Source: Paenibacillus naphthalenovorans
Lineage (GTDB): Bacteria > Bacillota > Bacilli > Paenibacillales > NBRC-103111
Assembly: GCF_900099895.1 (NCBI RefSeq)
Contig: NZ_FNDY01000013.1
Location: 54,735-118,734, forward strand
Direction of reading: 5' to 3'
DNA: 64,000 nucleotides
Shown: in pieces, positions 35,307-44,056 of the stretch
Position numbering within the stretch: the first letter of the stretch is position 1
Layout: every line of letters begins with the position of its first letter
Notes under the pieces: generated by a model
Told to the model about the DNA's origin: nothing
The model's database searches: none
The model's input: the letters and a program-made list of their open reading frames with translations, nothing else
Translations under genes and position numbers: made by a program

Positions 35307-36986
35307 TTATTTCATCGCTGTGCTTTCGGCATAGCGGATTCTCGCCGGTCTTTTTATAGCAAATTCGATCGCCTCGCTCGTATGACCGAATACGTGATCA
35401 CGACCTACACGTTGGAGCAGCCCTGTCCTTTCCAGAATGGATAAGGGCTGCTGCCCTATTTCCGATAACAGCACCACACCGCCCGATTTCACCACATGCC
35501 CGATCAGCCGGTCCAGATGGGCCGCCCCTGTCGTATCGATATACGGAACCTTCCCCATCTGAAGCAGCAGTATCTTTGACTTATGATGCAGATTGCCGAG
35601 AATACTCTCTTCCAAAGGAAGAGCTGTCCCGAAAAAAAGAGGCCCTTCAATCGTATAAATGTTCATATGGTGCAATTCCCGGCTGTCGGCGTCCATAAGC
35701 GCTTTCACCTTCACTTGCTTGGCCGAATGGTTCGACGGCATTTCGTAAACGGTATTCAAGTCACTCATTCGCTTGACAAACCATAATACGGATAAAATTA
35801 AACCTATCCCTACTGCGATGGTCAGCGTTGTAAATACGGTTAATAAAAATGTGACCAAGAGAATGATGGAATCATTGGTTTTCGTCTTTAGGATACGTAC
35901 GAATTCTTTGCGCTCGCTCATATTCCAGGCGACCATCATTAAAATCGGAGCCATGCTTGCAAGCGGAATAAGGGATGCGTACGGTGCCAGTAGAAGCAGC
36001 ACCAATAGTACAATAAAGCCGTGAATAATACCGGACATGGGGGAAACGGCGCCATTTTAAATATTGGTTGCCGTCCGTGCAATGGCCCCGGTAGCCGGTA
36101 TGCCTCCGAATAACGGAGTCACCATATTGGCAATGCCTTGACCGATTAATTCCCGGTTGCTGTTGTGGCGGGTTCCTGTCATTTCATCGGCAACCAGCGC
36201 GGACAAAAGCGATTCAACTCCGCCTAACATGGCAATAATACAAGCCGGGATCAGCATCATTTCGATTTTCTCCCAGGTCAGAGACGGCCATTGGAAGTGC
36301 GGCAGGGTGTTTGGAATAGGCCCGAAGGTCGAAGCGATCGTAGCCACTTCCCCGTTAAACAACAAAGTAGCAACCACACTGGAAACGATAAGCCCTATTA
36401 ATGCCCCCGGAATTTTAGGCGTAAACCGGGAACACAATAAAAGAATCACCAAACAAATACACGCCGTCAGAATGCTGTAGCCGTTAAACGTCGGTAGGTG
36501 GATGGCGATTTCTTTCATATTGGAAAAGAAATCTTCATGTTTGGCGATATCGCGCAAGCCCAAAAAATTGGCGATCTGTCCGCTGAATATGATAATGGCG
36601 ATGCCGGCGGTAAAGCCAATCGTGACAGGCTTCGGAATAAACCGGATCAGAGTCCCTAATCTAAATATTCCCATCAGGACGAGAAGTATCCCGGCCAAAA
36701 ATCCGGCAATCAGCAGGTTTTCATATCCATACTGCAATACGATGGCAAGCAGGACCGGAATAAATGCGCCGGTCGGCCCGCCGATTTGAAATTTAGAGCC
36801 CCCCAGTAAGGAAATTAAAATTCCGGCTACGATGGTTGTGTAAATCCCATACTCCGGCTTGACGCCGGATGCAATGGCAAAAGCCATTCCAAGCGGAATG
36901 GCAATAACCCCCACAATCAGTCCGGAAACCAGATCTTTGCGAAAAGCAATCATGGTATAACCTTTAAATCTGCCAGTGGGTTTCAT
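35307..36986 (-). pseudogene. SulP-family anion transporter interrupted by one in-frame TAA
   Basis: Reading from ATG 36986 (GAAGG upstream) gives a SulP transporter: the N-terminal VGVIAIPLGMAFAIASGV segment and the IARTATNI motif near residue 309. A TAA stop at 36059-36057 then interrupts the frame. The same frame resumes at once with NGAVSPMSGIIHG, the expected continuation, and runs through the last membrane helices and a complete STAS domain (LFFGTALPLEE...VPYIDTTGAAHLD) to 35307. A lysine AAA to TAA change would explain it. Total length would be about 559 residues. The C-terminal part has no good ribosome binding site of its own. Family substrates include sulfate and bicarbonate. Confidence 0.85.
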
Positions 36987-37010
36987 TCGGACTAACCTTC
37001 TTTTCTTTAA

Positions 37011-37030
37011 ATATTTGATTATTTGAATAT
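37011..37030. promoter_or_regulatory. Candidate ArsR operator at the SulP transcription start
   Basis: ATATTTGATTATTTGAATAT is an AT-rich imperfect palindrome located just downstream of the SulP -10 hexamer. ArsR-family repressors typically bind such sites; the match to the neighbouring ArsR is inferred from position. Confidence 0.4.
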
Positions 37031-37037
37031 ATAAAGG

Positions 37038-37066
37038 ATGATACGTCCCTGTTCCACCTTTGTCAA
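37038..37066 (-). promoter_or_regulatory. SulP gene promoter
   Basis: On the minus strand TTGACA (37066-37061) and TATCAT (37043-37038) are 17 bp apart. This is one of the best sigma-A promoters in the window and lies between the ArsR gene and the SulP gene. Confidence 0.75.
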
Positions 37067-37158
37067 ATGCCAAGAATGATCATCTCTTTAAAGTACAATC
37101 ATCAAATCGATTTAAAGCGAAACCACGCTTCATTTCCTGCCCTTTTCCTTGTTCGGAA

Positions 37159-37482
37159 CTAATCTTTACGGATATCTTCCAGCAGCGTAATCGCATCGAC
37201 CAGGTGATTATCGAAAATTTGTTTGGCCACAGCCAACAGATCCTTAATTAATGGATCGCGTAAAGAATAAATGACGGAAGTCCCCTCTTTTCGGCCATAA
37301 ACCACATTCTTATTCCGCAGCACGGCCAGCTGCTGCGAAACGGCCGAACCTTCAGAGCCTAATATATTTTGCAGTTCGTTGACATTCTTATCTCCTTCGC
37401 TTAACACTTCAAGAATCCGGATTCTCATCGGATGAGCCAACGCTTTGAAAAATTCCGATTTAAATTGTTGAATATTTTGCAT
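37159..37482 (-). CDS. ArsR-family transcriptional regulator
   Basis: The 107-residue winged-helix protein opens with FFKALAHPMRIRILEVL and has the recognition region SEGSAVSQQLAVLRNKNVVYGRKEG. It contains no cysteine at all, so it cannot use the thiolate metal or persulfide sites of classical ArsR or SqrR. Start: ATG 37482 has AAGGGGAAG upstream, rather than the longer open frame beginning at 37521. It lies just upstream of the SulP promoter in the same direction and probably represses it. Confidence 0.88.
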   Translation of the reverse strand: MQNIQQFKSEFFKALAHPMRIRILEVLSEGDKNVNELQNILGSEGSAVSQQLAVLRNKNVVYGRKEGTSVIYSLRDPLIKDLLAVAKQIFDNHLVDAITLLEDIRKD

Positions 37483-37505
37483 AAGACTTCCCCTTTGTCC
37501 ATTCC

Positions 37506-37534
37506 AGTATACAAGTATCATAACACAGTTCCAA
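37506..37534 (-). promoter_or_regulatory. Promoter of the ArsR gene
   Basis: Minus-strand TTGGAA (37534-37529) and TATACT (37511-37506) are 17 bp apart, placing the start of transcription about 20 bp before the coding region. Confidence 0.6.
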
Positions 37535-37624
37535 GGGAAGATGCATTTAAAGGGATTCCTGCTTAACGCGGTCTCCCTTCTCCATTCGTATGTTCTTGCA
37601 GCCGTCCGGAAAAGTCTATATCTT

Positions 37625-37665
37625 TAAATAAGTAAAAAACGCCCGTCATAAACCATCGGGCGTTT
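37625..37665 (-). terminator. Terminator reading out of the hmp side, upstream of the Crp/Fnr gene
   Basis: AAACGCCCG and CGGGCGTTT form a 9-bp stem. The T-run (TTTTTTACTTATTT) is on the minus strand. No minus-strand gene ends nearby except hmp at 38212, so this looks like the end of an hmp transcript running antisense through the whole Crp/Fnr gene. On the plus strand it would be a 5' leader hairpin. Confidence 0.6.
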
Positions 37666-37686
37666 CCAATAAATGAGGTGTTTGGG

Positions 37687-38199
37687 ATGCTGCTGCATAA
37701 GGGTGAGACACTGTTTCGCCAAGGGGAAACCGGCCCCCTCTATCACGTAAAAAGCGGACTGCTCAAAATCGTACGCTTACACGAAAACGGAAATCCGGTT
37801 TTAATCAATATCATCGTACCCGGGGAAATCATTCCTCATCATTCCTTGATCAGTCCAATGCCTTATCACGCAACGGCTATTGCACTTACAACAAGCGAAA
37901 TCGAAACGCTTCCCCCGCAGCAGTGGTACGGCAGCTTGAAACAGGAGCCCGAGAAATGCCTTGAGATCGCCCGGCTCCTGCAGGACAAGCTTCGCATGAT
38001 GCAGCAAAGAATAGACCAATTGAGCCAAATCGCTCCTGCGGACAAACTGCGAAAGCTGCAGCAATGGTTTGCAACCTATATCGGACCCAAACCTTTGACG
38101 GATGTGCTCACACAAGACGAAATCGGCCAACTGATCGGGCTCCGTCGCGAGACGGTCAACAGGCTGCTGCGGGCCCAATCGAATAAAGCCGACGTTTAA
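37687..38199 (+). CDS. Short Crp/Fnr-family regulator without an iron-sulfur motif
   Basis: The 170-residue protein starts directly in the cyclic-nucleotide-fold beta-roll (KGETLFRQGE), about 25 residues shorter than usual. The dimer helix follows, and the helix-turn-helix reads EIGQLIGLRRETVNRLL. The recognition helix keeps the Arg-Glu...Arg pattern that reads TGTGA half-sites. There is one cysteine only, so no Fnr-type cluster. ATG 37687 is chosen with GAGGTG 6 bases before it; the GTG at 37678 lies inside that site. It converges on hmp, whose promoter carries a perfect TGTGA-N6-TCACA site. Confidence 0.87.
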   Translation: MLLHKGETLFRQGETGPLYHVKSGLLKIVRLHENGNPVLINIIVPGEIIPHHSLISPMPYHATAIALTTSEIETLPPQQWYGSLKQEPEKCLEIARLLQDKLRMMQQRIDQLSQIAPADKLRKLQQWFATYIGPKPLTDVLTQDEIGQLIGLRRETVNRLLRAQSNKADV

Positions 38200-38211
38200 A
38201 TTCAGATCGGG

Positions 38212-39459
38212 TTAGCCGCCTGCTCCCGCCGGCTCGGCGACATCGTCCAGACTCCCCGCCGGTCCGAAAAATTCATAATGCATATCGGCTGCGGGAATAC
38301 CCCAGGTTTTCAATGCCCGGTATACCGTCTTCATCAACGAAACCGGACCGCAAAAATAGAATTGGGCATCCGTGGTCGGAATCACCGTTTTCATCCACGG
38401 CAGGTTCAAGTATCCCTCATGATGGTGCACACGGGCCGTTTTATCAGAATCCGTCGGTCTTGTATAACAGAAGTAAACCGATAAATGAGGAAGCTTGGGC
38501 AGCAGCGATTTAACTTCCTCCCTCATGGCATGCATGTTTCCGTTCACAGCCGTGTGTATGAAGATCACCGGACGCTGCGGATCCGTATCTGCCAGTGTAT
38601 TCAGCATGCTCATCATCGGTGTTATTCCGACTCCGCCGCTGATCAAAACAACCGGACGCGGGTCCTCGCGGTTTAACGTGAAGGCACCGCCGGGAGCCGA
38701 TAACCGGAGGATATCGCCTTCCTTCACCTGCCGGTGCAAATATACGGACACCTTGCCTGCCGGGCGATCCGGATGCCCCTCTTCGCGTTTGACGGAGATG
38801 CGGTAGTACGGTTTTCCGGGAGCATCGGAAAGGCTGTATTGCCGAATTTGAGTATATTCTTCCCCGGGAATTTCCAGCTTGACGCTTACGTATTGCCCTG
38901 GTTCAAAACCGGCCAACGGCCCGCCATCCCGGGGAACAAGGTAAAACGACGAGATCACGTCACTCTCTTTCACTTTGCGCTTCACCACAAAGTCCCGATA
39001 CCCTTCCCAGCCGCCGGCCTGCCGCGCGGACTGCTCATACATGCCGGCTTCCATGCCAATAAAAACATCAGCAATGACTTTATAGGCTTCAGCCCATGCC
39101 GCTATAATCTCCTCCGTTGCGGCCTCGCCCAGCACATCCTGGATGGCGACAAGCAAATATTTCCCGACGATCGGGTAATGCTCCGCCTGAATGCCAATGC
39201 TGCGGTGCTTATGTGCAATCTGCTTTACAGCGGGGAGAATAGCCGGCAAATGATCGATATGCATGGCCGCGGCGTAGACGGCATTCGCAAGAGCGGTCTG
39301 CTGCCGTTCCTGCTTCTGATTCGCATGATTAAAAATATGCAATAGTTCCGGATGATTCAAAAATAACAGCTGATAAAAACGTTTGGTAATGTTCACTCCG
39401 TGGATTTCCAATACCGGCACGGTTGACTTGATGATCCGAATCGTTTCTTTGCTTAGCAT
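38212..39459 (-). CDS. hmp: Flavohemoprotein (nitric oxide dioxygenase)
   Basis: A 415-residue Hmp. The globin domain has proximal His85 (AHKHRSIGI). The FAD domain has the RQYSLSDAPG motif near residue 205, and the NAD domain has ISGGVGITPMMSML near residue 275; the C-terminus ends in FFGP. It oxidises nitric oxide to nitrate with O2 and NADH. An open frame reaches 39624, but ATG 39459 has GGAGGGA upstream and gives the standard N-terminus MLSKETIRIIKSTVPVLE. Its stop lies 12 bp from the stop of the convergent Crp/Fnr gene. Confidence 0.95.
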   Translation of the reverse strand: MLSKETIRIIKSTVPVLEIHGVNITKRFYQLLFLNHPELLHIFNHANQKQERQQTALANAVYAAAMHIDHLPAILPAVKQIAHKHRSIGIQAEHYPIVGKYLLVAIQDVLGEAATEEIIAAWAEAYKVIADVFIGMEAGMYEQSARQAGGWEGYRDFVVKRKVKESDVISSFYLVPRDGGPLAGFEPGQYVSVKLEIPGEEYTQIRQYSLSDAPGKPYYRISVKREEGHPDRPAGKVSVYLHRQVKEGDILRLSAPGGAFTLNREDPRPVVLISGGVGITPMMSMLNTLADTDPQRPVIFIHTAVNGNMHAMREEVKSLLPKLPHLSVYFCYTRPTDSDKTARVHHHEGYLNLPWMKTVIPTTDAQFYFCGPVSLMKTVYRALKTWGIPAADMHYEFFGPAGSLDDVAEPAGAGG

Positions 39460-39504
39460 AACCATTCCCTCCATTGTCACAAGCAGTTTGCTTTCCATAA
39501 GCCA

Positions 39505-39547
39505 AGTATAATAGCTGAAACCGCCCGGCTGTGTGATTGCAATCACA
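39505..39547 (-). promoter_or_regulatory. hmp promoter with Crp/Fnr site at -41.5
   Basis: The perfect palindrome TGTGATTGCAATCACA (39532-39547) matches the Crp/Fnr consensus. TATACT (39510-39505, minus strand) is the -10, which puts the start near 39498 and the palindrome centre at about -41.5. That is the classic activating (class II) position. No good -35 hexamer is present, as expected for activator-dependent promoters. Confidence 0.75.
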
Positions 39548-39636
39548 GCAAATCGCAATGATCTGTGACATACCTGGAGAGAGTTTATATGGCAAAGAAC
39601 CATTCTGGCCATCCTTATTTTCAATAAGTCCTGACG

Positions 39637-40452
39637 TCAGCCCTTAAGCGAACCCGCGGTAAGTCCTGCAACGAAATAGCGCTGGAGGAACAGAAACAGC
39701 AGGACCATCGGCACCGAGGTGACCACAACTCCCGTTAAAAGCATAGGATAATTGGTGACATACTCTCCGCGAAACTGCAGCATGGCCAGCGGCAGCGTCA
39801 GCTTTGACTTGCCGTTAATCATCAGCATTGGAATCAATAGATCATTCCATACCATCACGAACAGGAACGAGGCCGCAGCTGCGATCGAGGGGGCGGACAA
39901 CGGCAGGGCAAATCGGGTAAACAGCGTCCACTCTCCCGCTCCGTCGATGCTCCCCGCTTCTAGAATTTCCTTGCTGAGCAGCTGCATAAAGCCCGCCAGC
40001 ATAAAGACCGTCACCGGCAGCAATAAGGCTACGGTGACCAGTACGAGTCCGTACAGCTGATCAGACCAGCCCAGCTTGTGCGCAAGCGAGTAGATCGGCA
40101 GCATGTTCACCTGCGAAGGAACGATCAGACCCGCTGCGAACAATGCGAAGATCCCTTTGCCTATTTTGCCTCCGAGGCGAAAAATCGCATAAGCGATCAT
40201 GCTGCCAAGCAAGAGCTCCAACAGTACGGAACCCAAGGTTACGATGATGCTGTTCAGAAAATAGCTCCAGATCGGCTGCTCCTTGAACATGGACACAAAA
40301 TTAGTCAACGTGAACGGCTTGGGCCAGTTCAGCGGGTTGGCAAAAAACGTCTGCGGCGACTTGAACGCGGAAATCAATACGACATACAGAGGCAGCGCGA
40401 TCAGCAGCGCATACAGAAGCAGTATCAGTCGGCCAGTCCATTTCATCAGCAT
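39637..40452 (-). CDS. CUT1-family ABC permease (MalG-like), sulfonate-linked sugar operon
   Basis: A 271-residue six-segment permease with EAA loop LEAGSIDGAGEWTLFTRFALPLSAPS near residue 175. It is the last gene of a four-gene operon with an SsuD-like monooxygenase, a binding lipoprotein and a MalF-type permease. The ATPase is missing, as in the other CUT1 systems of this window. GAGAGGTTG precedes the start. The presence of the monooxygenase hints at a sulfonated sugar as cargo. Confidence 0.88.
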   Translation of the reverse strand: MLMKWTGRLILLLYALLIALPLYVVLISAFKSPQTFFANPLNWPKPFTLTNFVSMFKEQPIWSYFLNSIIVTLGSVLLELLLGSMIAYAIFRLGGKIGKGIFALFAAGLIVPSQVNMLPIYSLAHKLGWSDQLYGLVLVTVALLLPVTVFMLAGFMQLLSKEILEAGSIDGAGEWTLFTRFALPLSAPSIAAAASFLFVMVWNDLLIPMLMINGKSKLTLPLAMLQFRGEYVTNYPMLLTGVVVTSVPMVLLFLFLQRYFVAGLTAGSLKG

Positions 40453-40469
40453 GACGCTTCAACCTCTCT

Positions 40470-41342
40470 TTAATACGATACACGGTCTGCCCGCAGGGCT
40501 TTAAACTGCAGTACCGTCAGAACAGACAATAAAATGAGAAACAATACCGAAACGGCCGAAGCCTCTCCGAAGGAATAGCTGGCAAAGGCCAGGTGATAAA
40601 TATAAGTCGTTAAAATTTCAGTCGAATAGTTTGGCCCCCCATCGGTCATCGTAAAAATGAGATCGAACGCTTTGAACGACTGAATCGTGGTATAAGCCAC
40701 TACAATCGTTGCCGACGGAGCCAGCAGCGGCCAGGTGACCATACGAAAAACCTGCCATCGTCCGCCGCCGTCTATTTTCGCCGCCTCATACAGCTCCACA
40801 GGGATGGAGTGCAGCCCGGCGACGAATACGATCATCATCTGTCCGGCATGCGCCCAAACCTGAACGGCCGCAATCGAATACAATGCGATCTTCACATCTC
40901 CGATCCAGCTCTGCGTCCAGGCTTGAAGCCCCGCCTGTTGCAATCCCGTATTCAACAGGCCGATGGAAGGGTCGTAAATAAATGCCCAGATCAGTCCCAC
41001 GGAAACCGAGGACAAAATGGTTGGAAAGAAATAAAGGGCGCGCAGAAATACGTTGATTTTTGTATTTTTGACCAAAAGCAACGCCAAGGATAACGAAATG
41101 AGCGTTTGAAAAAGAACGACAACCAACATAAACTTTACATTATTGGCCAACGCTTTTTGGAACACAATGTTTTGTACCGTATGGATGTAATTGTCCAAGC
41201 CAATGAACCGATAGGACGGCGAAACGCCGTCCCAGTTGGTGAAGGAATAGAATAAACCCGATATCGTCGGATACAGAAACAAAAAACCATAGAGCAAGGT
41301 GCCGGGCAGAATAAAAAGCCATAGAGCCTTACGATTTCTCAT
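40470..41342 (-). CDS. CUT1-family ABC permease (MalF-like), sulfonate-linked sugar operon
   Basis: The 290-residue membrane subunit has six segments, a short N-terminal tail and the EAA loop YEAAKIDGGGRWQVFRMVTWPLLAPS near residue 180. Its ATG lies 3 bp after the binding-protein stop, so translation is coupled. It pairs with the MalG-type partner at 39637-40452 to form the channel. Confidence 0.88.
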   Translation of the reverse strand: MRNRKALWLFILPGTLLYGFLFLYPTISGLFYSFTNWDGVSPSYRFIGLDNYIHTVQNIVFQKALANNVKFMLVVVLFQTLISLSLALLLVKNTKINVFLRALYFFPTILSSVSVGLIWAFIYDPSIGLLNTGLQQAGLQAWTQSWIGDVKIALYSIAAVQVWAHAGQMMIVFVAGLHSIPVELYEAAKIDGGGRWQVFRMVTWPLLAPSATIVVAYTTIQSFKAFDLIFTMTDGGPNYSTEILTTYIYHLAFASYSFGEASAVSVLFLILLSVLTVLQFKALRADRVSY

Positions 41343-41345
41343 CGC

Positions 41346-42644
41346 TTATTTCTTCAGCTGCTGATCGACAATCGCCTGCGCTTCCTTCGCAGCATCCTCT
41401 GGCGATTTGCCGCTCAACACGGCTTGAATGGAATTGGTGACCGCCTTTTGATTCTCGGCATTTGTAATCGTAAATCGCGGCTGGAACAAGGTTTTCTTAT
41501 TCGCCCATTCTGCCGCTGCTTTCAGCTCATCGGTGGTGTATTGCACATCCTTAACGGTCACATTCTGCCCTGTCTCGTTTGCATATTGGCCCGCGATATC
41601 CTTGCGGCTTAAGAACTCAATAAATTTCTTAGCTTCTTCCGGATGCTTGGACTTGTTATTTACCGCCAACAGGAAGGTGCTTGTATGAACGCCTTCATAG
41701 ACGGCTTTGTCGGCGGTGACAGTGATCGGAGCGAGCAGCTTTTGCACCAGATTCGGATTCTGCTGCTTGTTCTGCGCCAGCTGATAAGAACCGCTGGCCA
41801 GAATGGCCGCCTTCTCCTGGATGAACAGTGCGCCTGCTGCGGCATCCTTCGTGCCAAGTGCGTTCGGCTGGAAATAGCCTTTATCGTTTAACTCTTTGAA
41901 CTGCGTTAACGTCTTTACCCAAAATTCATCGGTCAGCTTCGCTTCTCCTGCTTCGACCTTCGTAAAGATATCGGCCGGTCCGTTGTTCATGACCATCGTG
42001 TTCATCAACTGTCCCGGACCGATATCGGCCCCCGCGAACGCAATCGGAATAATGCCGTTCGACTTCAGCTTCTCGCAAAGCGTCAGAAAGCCTTCCCAGT
42101 CCTTCGGCGGGGTCAGATTGTATTTCTCAAACAGCTTCACGTTATAGATGGGATCGTTATATACGAGCTGATAAGGGATGGCAAGCTGCTTCCCGTCTTT
42201 CTTCCCGACCTGAATTAAAGGCTCGTTGAAATTCTCCAGAAATTTCTCTCCGGTGAGATCCTTAAAAATGCCTGCCTTCGATAACGCCTGAAACTGGGCT
42301 CCCGGGAAGGAGGTAAAAACGTCGCCTACGGATCCGTCGGCAAGCTTCGCCTGCGCTGTGGATTGATACTGATCGGAAGGCATCGTTTGCATCTCTACTT
42401 TAATGTTCGGATATTCCTTCTGGAACTGCTCAATGATGCCGTTAAAGGACTTTACGTCCTCGCCCCGCCAATGAAGGAAGCTGATCGTGACCGGCTTGTC
42501 GGAAGCCTGCGGAGACGCGGCATCCGAAACCGGAGCCGATGGAGACGCTGTTCCTCCGCTTGTTCCGCCGCAAGCAGATAATAGGGAAATTGAGGATACG
42601 GCGCCAGCCAATAAGATCGATCTAACTTGATTCCATTTCACCAT
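41346..42644 (-). CDS. ABC transporter sugar-binding lipoprotein, sulfonate-linked operon
   Basis: A 432-residue family-1 binding protein with a lipobox at LLSAC (Cys25) and a Ser/Ala/Pro linker. Core signatures include FLHWRGEDVKSFNGIIEQFQKEYPNI near residue 55 and the hinge strand LAIPYQLVYNDPIYNVKLFEKY near residue 150. AGGAGGT precedes the ATG. It lies 27 bp after the monooxygenase. The ligand could be a sulfosugar such as sulfoquinovose or a simple oligosaccharide; the sequence does not decide. Confidence 0.9.
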   Translation of the reverse strand: MVKWNQVRSILLAGAVSSISLLSACGGTSGGTASPSAPVSDAASPQASDKPVTISFLHWRGEDVKSFNGIIEQFQKEYPNIKVEMQTMPSDQYQSTAQAKLADGSVGDVFTSFPGAQFQALSKAGIFKDLTGEKFLENFNEPLIQVGKKDGKQLAIPYQLVYNDPIYNVKLFEKYNLTPPKDWEGFLTLCEKLKSNGIIPIAFAGADIGPGQLMNTMVMNNGPADIFTKVEAGEAKLTDEFWVKTLTQFKELNDKGYFQPNALGTKDAAAGALFIQEKAAILASGSYQLAQNKQQNPNLVQKLLAPITVTADKAVYEGVHTSTFLLAVNNKSKHPEEAKKFIEFLSRKDIAGQYANETGQNVTVKDVQYTTDELKAAAEWANKKTLFQPRFTITNAENQKAVTNSIQAVLSGKSPEDAAKEAQAIVDQQLKK

Positions 42645-42671
42645 GAAGACCTCCTGTACTCCATATTTGGA

Positions 42672-43850
42672 TTATGATTGCTGCTTTTGTGCCCATTTTT
42701 TGCGGAAAAGCGGCAGTGCTTCCCGTCCGAAAATTTCCGCTTCCTCCAGGTGGGGATAGCCTGACAGGATGAAGGTCGATACGCCGAGTTCAGCGTATTC
42801 CAGCAGCCGGTCAGTCACCTGCTCAGCGGTGCCGACGATGAGAATCGCTCCCCCGGACCGCACCAGCGACAGTCCCGTCCACAGATTAGGGCCGACTACG
42901 AAGCGATCGTTCCTGGATTGCTCCCTCAATTCATTCTGCCTGCGTTGGTTCGTTGCGTCCGTTTGGGCAAACTGCCGCTGCGCCTGTTCTATGGCCTCCG
43001 GAGATACCTTGCTGATCAGTTCCCATGCCGCAGCCCAAGCTTCCTCTTCCGTGTCGCGCACAAGAACCTGGGCTCGAAGGCCATAGCGCAGAGGACGGTC
43101 AATGCCCTTTTCCGCACGGTACTCCGCTCGTATGCTCTCGATTTCCTTGATTTGCTCTTGAATCCAGGCATGCGGCTCGCCCCACATGAGGAATGTATCT
43201 GCATATTCAACAGCCACTCTCTTGGCAATCGGAGAGCTGCCCCCGAGATAGAAGGGCGGATACGGTTTTTGGACCGTCAGCGGTGTACTTACCGGCCGCT
43301 GAAATTGATAGTACTTGCCGACAAAAGGCTGCTGCTGCCGTTCCGGATCCGACCCGATGTTACTCCTTGTAAATTCCGAAGCGGATAAGCCGCCCGATTG
43401 TGTCCAGGCCCGGGTCATGACCTCGAGATATTCCCGTGCTCTTTCGTACCTTTCGTCATGAGCATGGGCCAGCGGGTCTCCCAGCTCCTCCAAGTCTTGA
43501 ACCGAGCTGCCCGTCACCACATTGATCATCGCGCGGCCTTCCGACAGGATGTCCAGCGCCGCAGCCATCCGGGCCGCCAGGACGGGAGCCGTCAAACCGG
43601 GACGAACCGCTACCAACGGCCGCAGCGTCTTCGTATGGCTCATCACGGCGGACCCGACGACCCAGGCATCCATACAAGCTCCCCCTGTCGGAATGAGTAC
43701 GAACCCGAATCCGGCATGTTCCGCCGCCTGAGCCACCTGGATCAAATAATCGAGTGTCGGTTTTCTTTCCGGTGCCACCCCCACATACTTTCCGTCACCC
43801 GCTGTAGGCAAAAACCACCCAAACTGAATTTCCTTCTGCTGATTACTCAT
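42672..43850 (-). CDS. SsuD-like LLM flavin-dependent monooxygenase heading a sugar ABC operon
   Basis: The 392-residue luciferase-like monooxygenase shares with SsuD the opening FGWFLPTAGDGKYVG, the MINVVTGSSVQDLEELGDPLAH segment near residue 120 and the YPHLEEAE end signature. Such enzymes cleave C-S bonds of sulfonates with FMNH2 and O2. ATG 43850 is preferred (AAAGGAGAC upstream) over an in-frame ATG 8 codons earlier. It is first in an operon with a sugar importer and divergent from an AraC regulator. Sulfoquinovose monooxygenase (SmoC) has a similar setting, but no sulfoquinovosidase is present here. Confidence 0.88.
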   Translation of the reverse strand: MSNQQKEIQFGWFLPTAGDGKYVGVAPERKPTLDYLIQVAQAAEHAGFGFVLIPTGGACMDAWVVGSAVMSHTKTLRPLVAVRPGLTAPVLAARMAAALDILSEGRAMINVVTGSSVQDLEELGDPLAHAHDERYERAREYLEVMTRAWTQSGGLSASEFTRSNIGSDPERQQQPFVGKYYQFQRPVSTPLTVQKPYPPFYLGGSSPIAKRVAVEYADTFLMWGEPHAWIQEQIKEIESIRAEYRAEKGIDRPLRYGLRAQVLVRDTEEEAWAAAWELISKVSPEAIEQAQRQFAQTDATNQRRQNELREQSRNDRFVVGPNLWTGLSLVRSGGAILIVGTAEQVTDRLLEYAELGVSTFILSGYPHLEEAEIFGREALPLFRKKWAQKQQS

Positions 43851-43929
43851 CTTGTAGTCTCCTTTTTTGAACATTCTCCAGTGAACCGGTCGATATCCAA
43901 CAAAACTGCTTGGAATAGTTTGTGATTAA

Positions 43930-43958
43930 ACTATAGCAAGCGCCCCGGGTGGGGTCAA
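43930..43958 (-). promoter_or_regulatory. Promoter of the monooxygenase/sugar ABC operon
   Basis: Minus-strand TTGACC (43958-43953) and TATAGT (43935-43930) are 17 bp apart. The GC-rich spacer holds CCACCCGGGGC, a short palindromic stretch that could be an operator. Confidence 0.7.
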
Positions 43959-43981
43959 TGTCATTATGAGGTGATTTTAAT

Positions 43982-44009
43982 TTGTCATTTTGTGGCGTTA
44001 TGATACAAT
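43982..44009 (+). promoter_or_regulatory. Promoter of the AraC-family regulator
   Basis: TTGTCA (43982-43987) and TACAAT (44004-44009) are 16 bp apart on the plus strand. The two promoters of this divergent region lie back to back, so one bound AraC dimer could affect both. Confidence 0.6.
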
Positions 44010-44056
44010 AATGAACAAAATCAACCGGAGAAACATAGCAAAATGAGGTGAAACCC

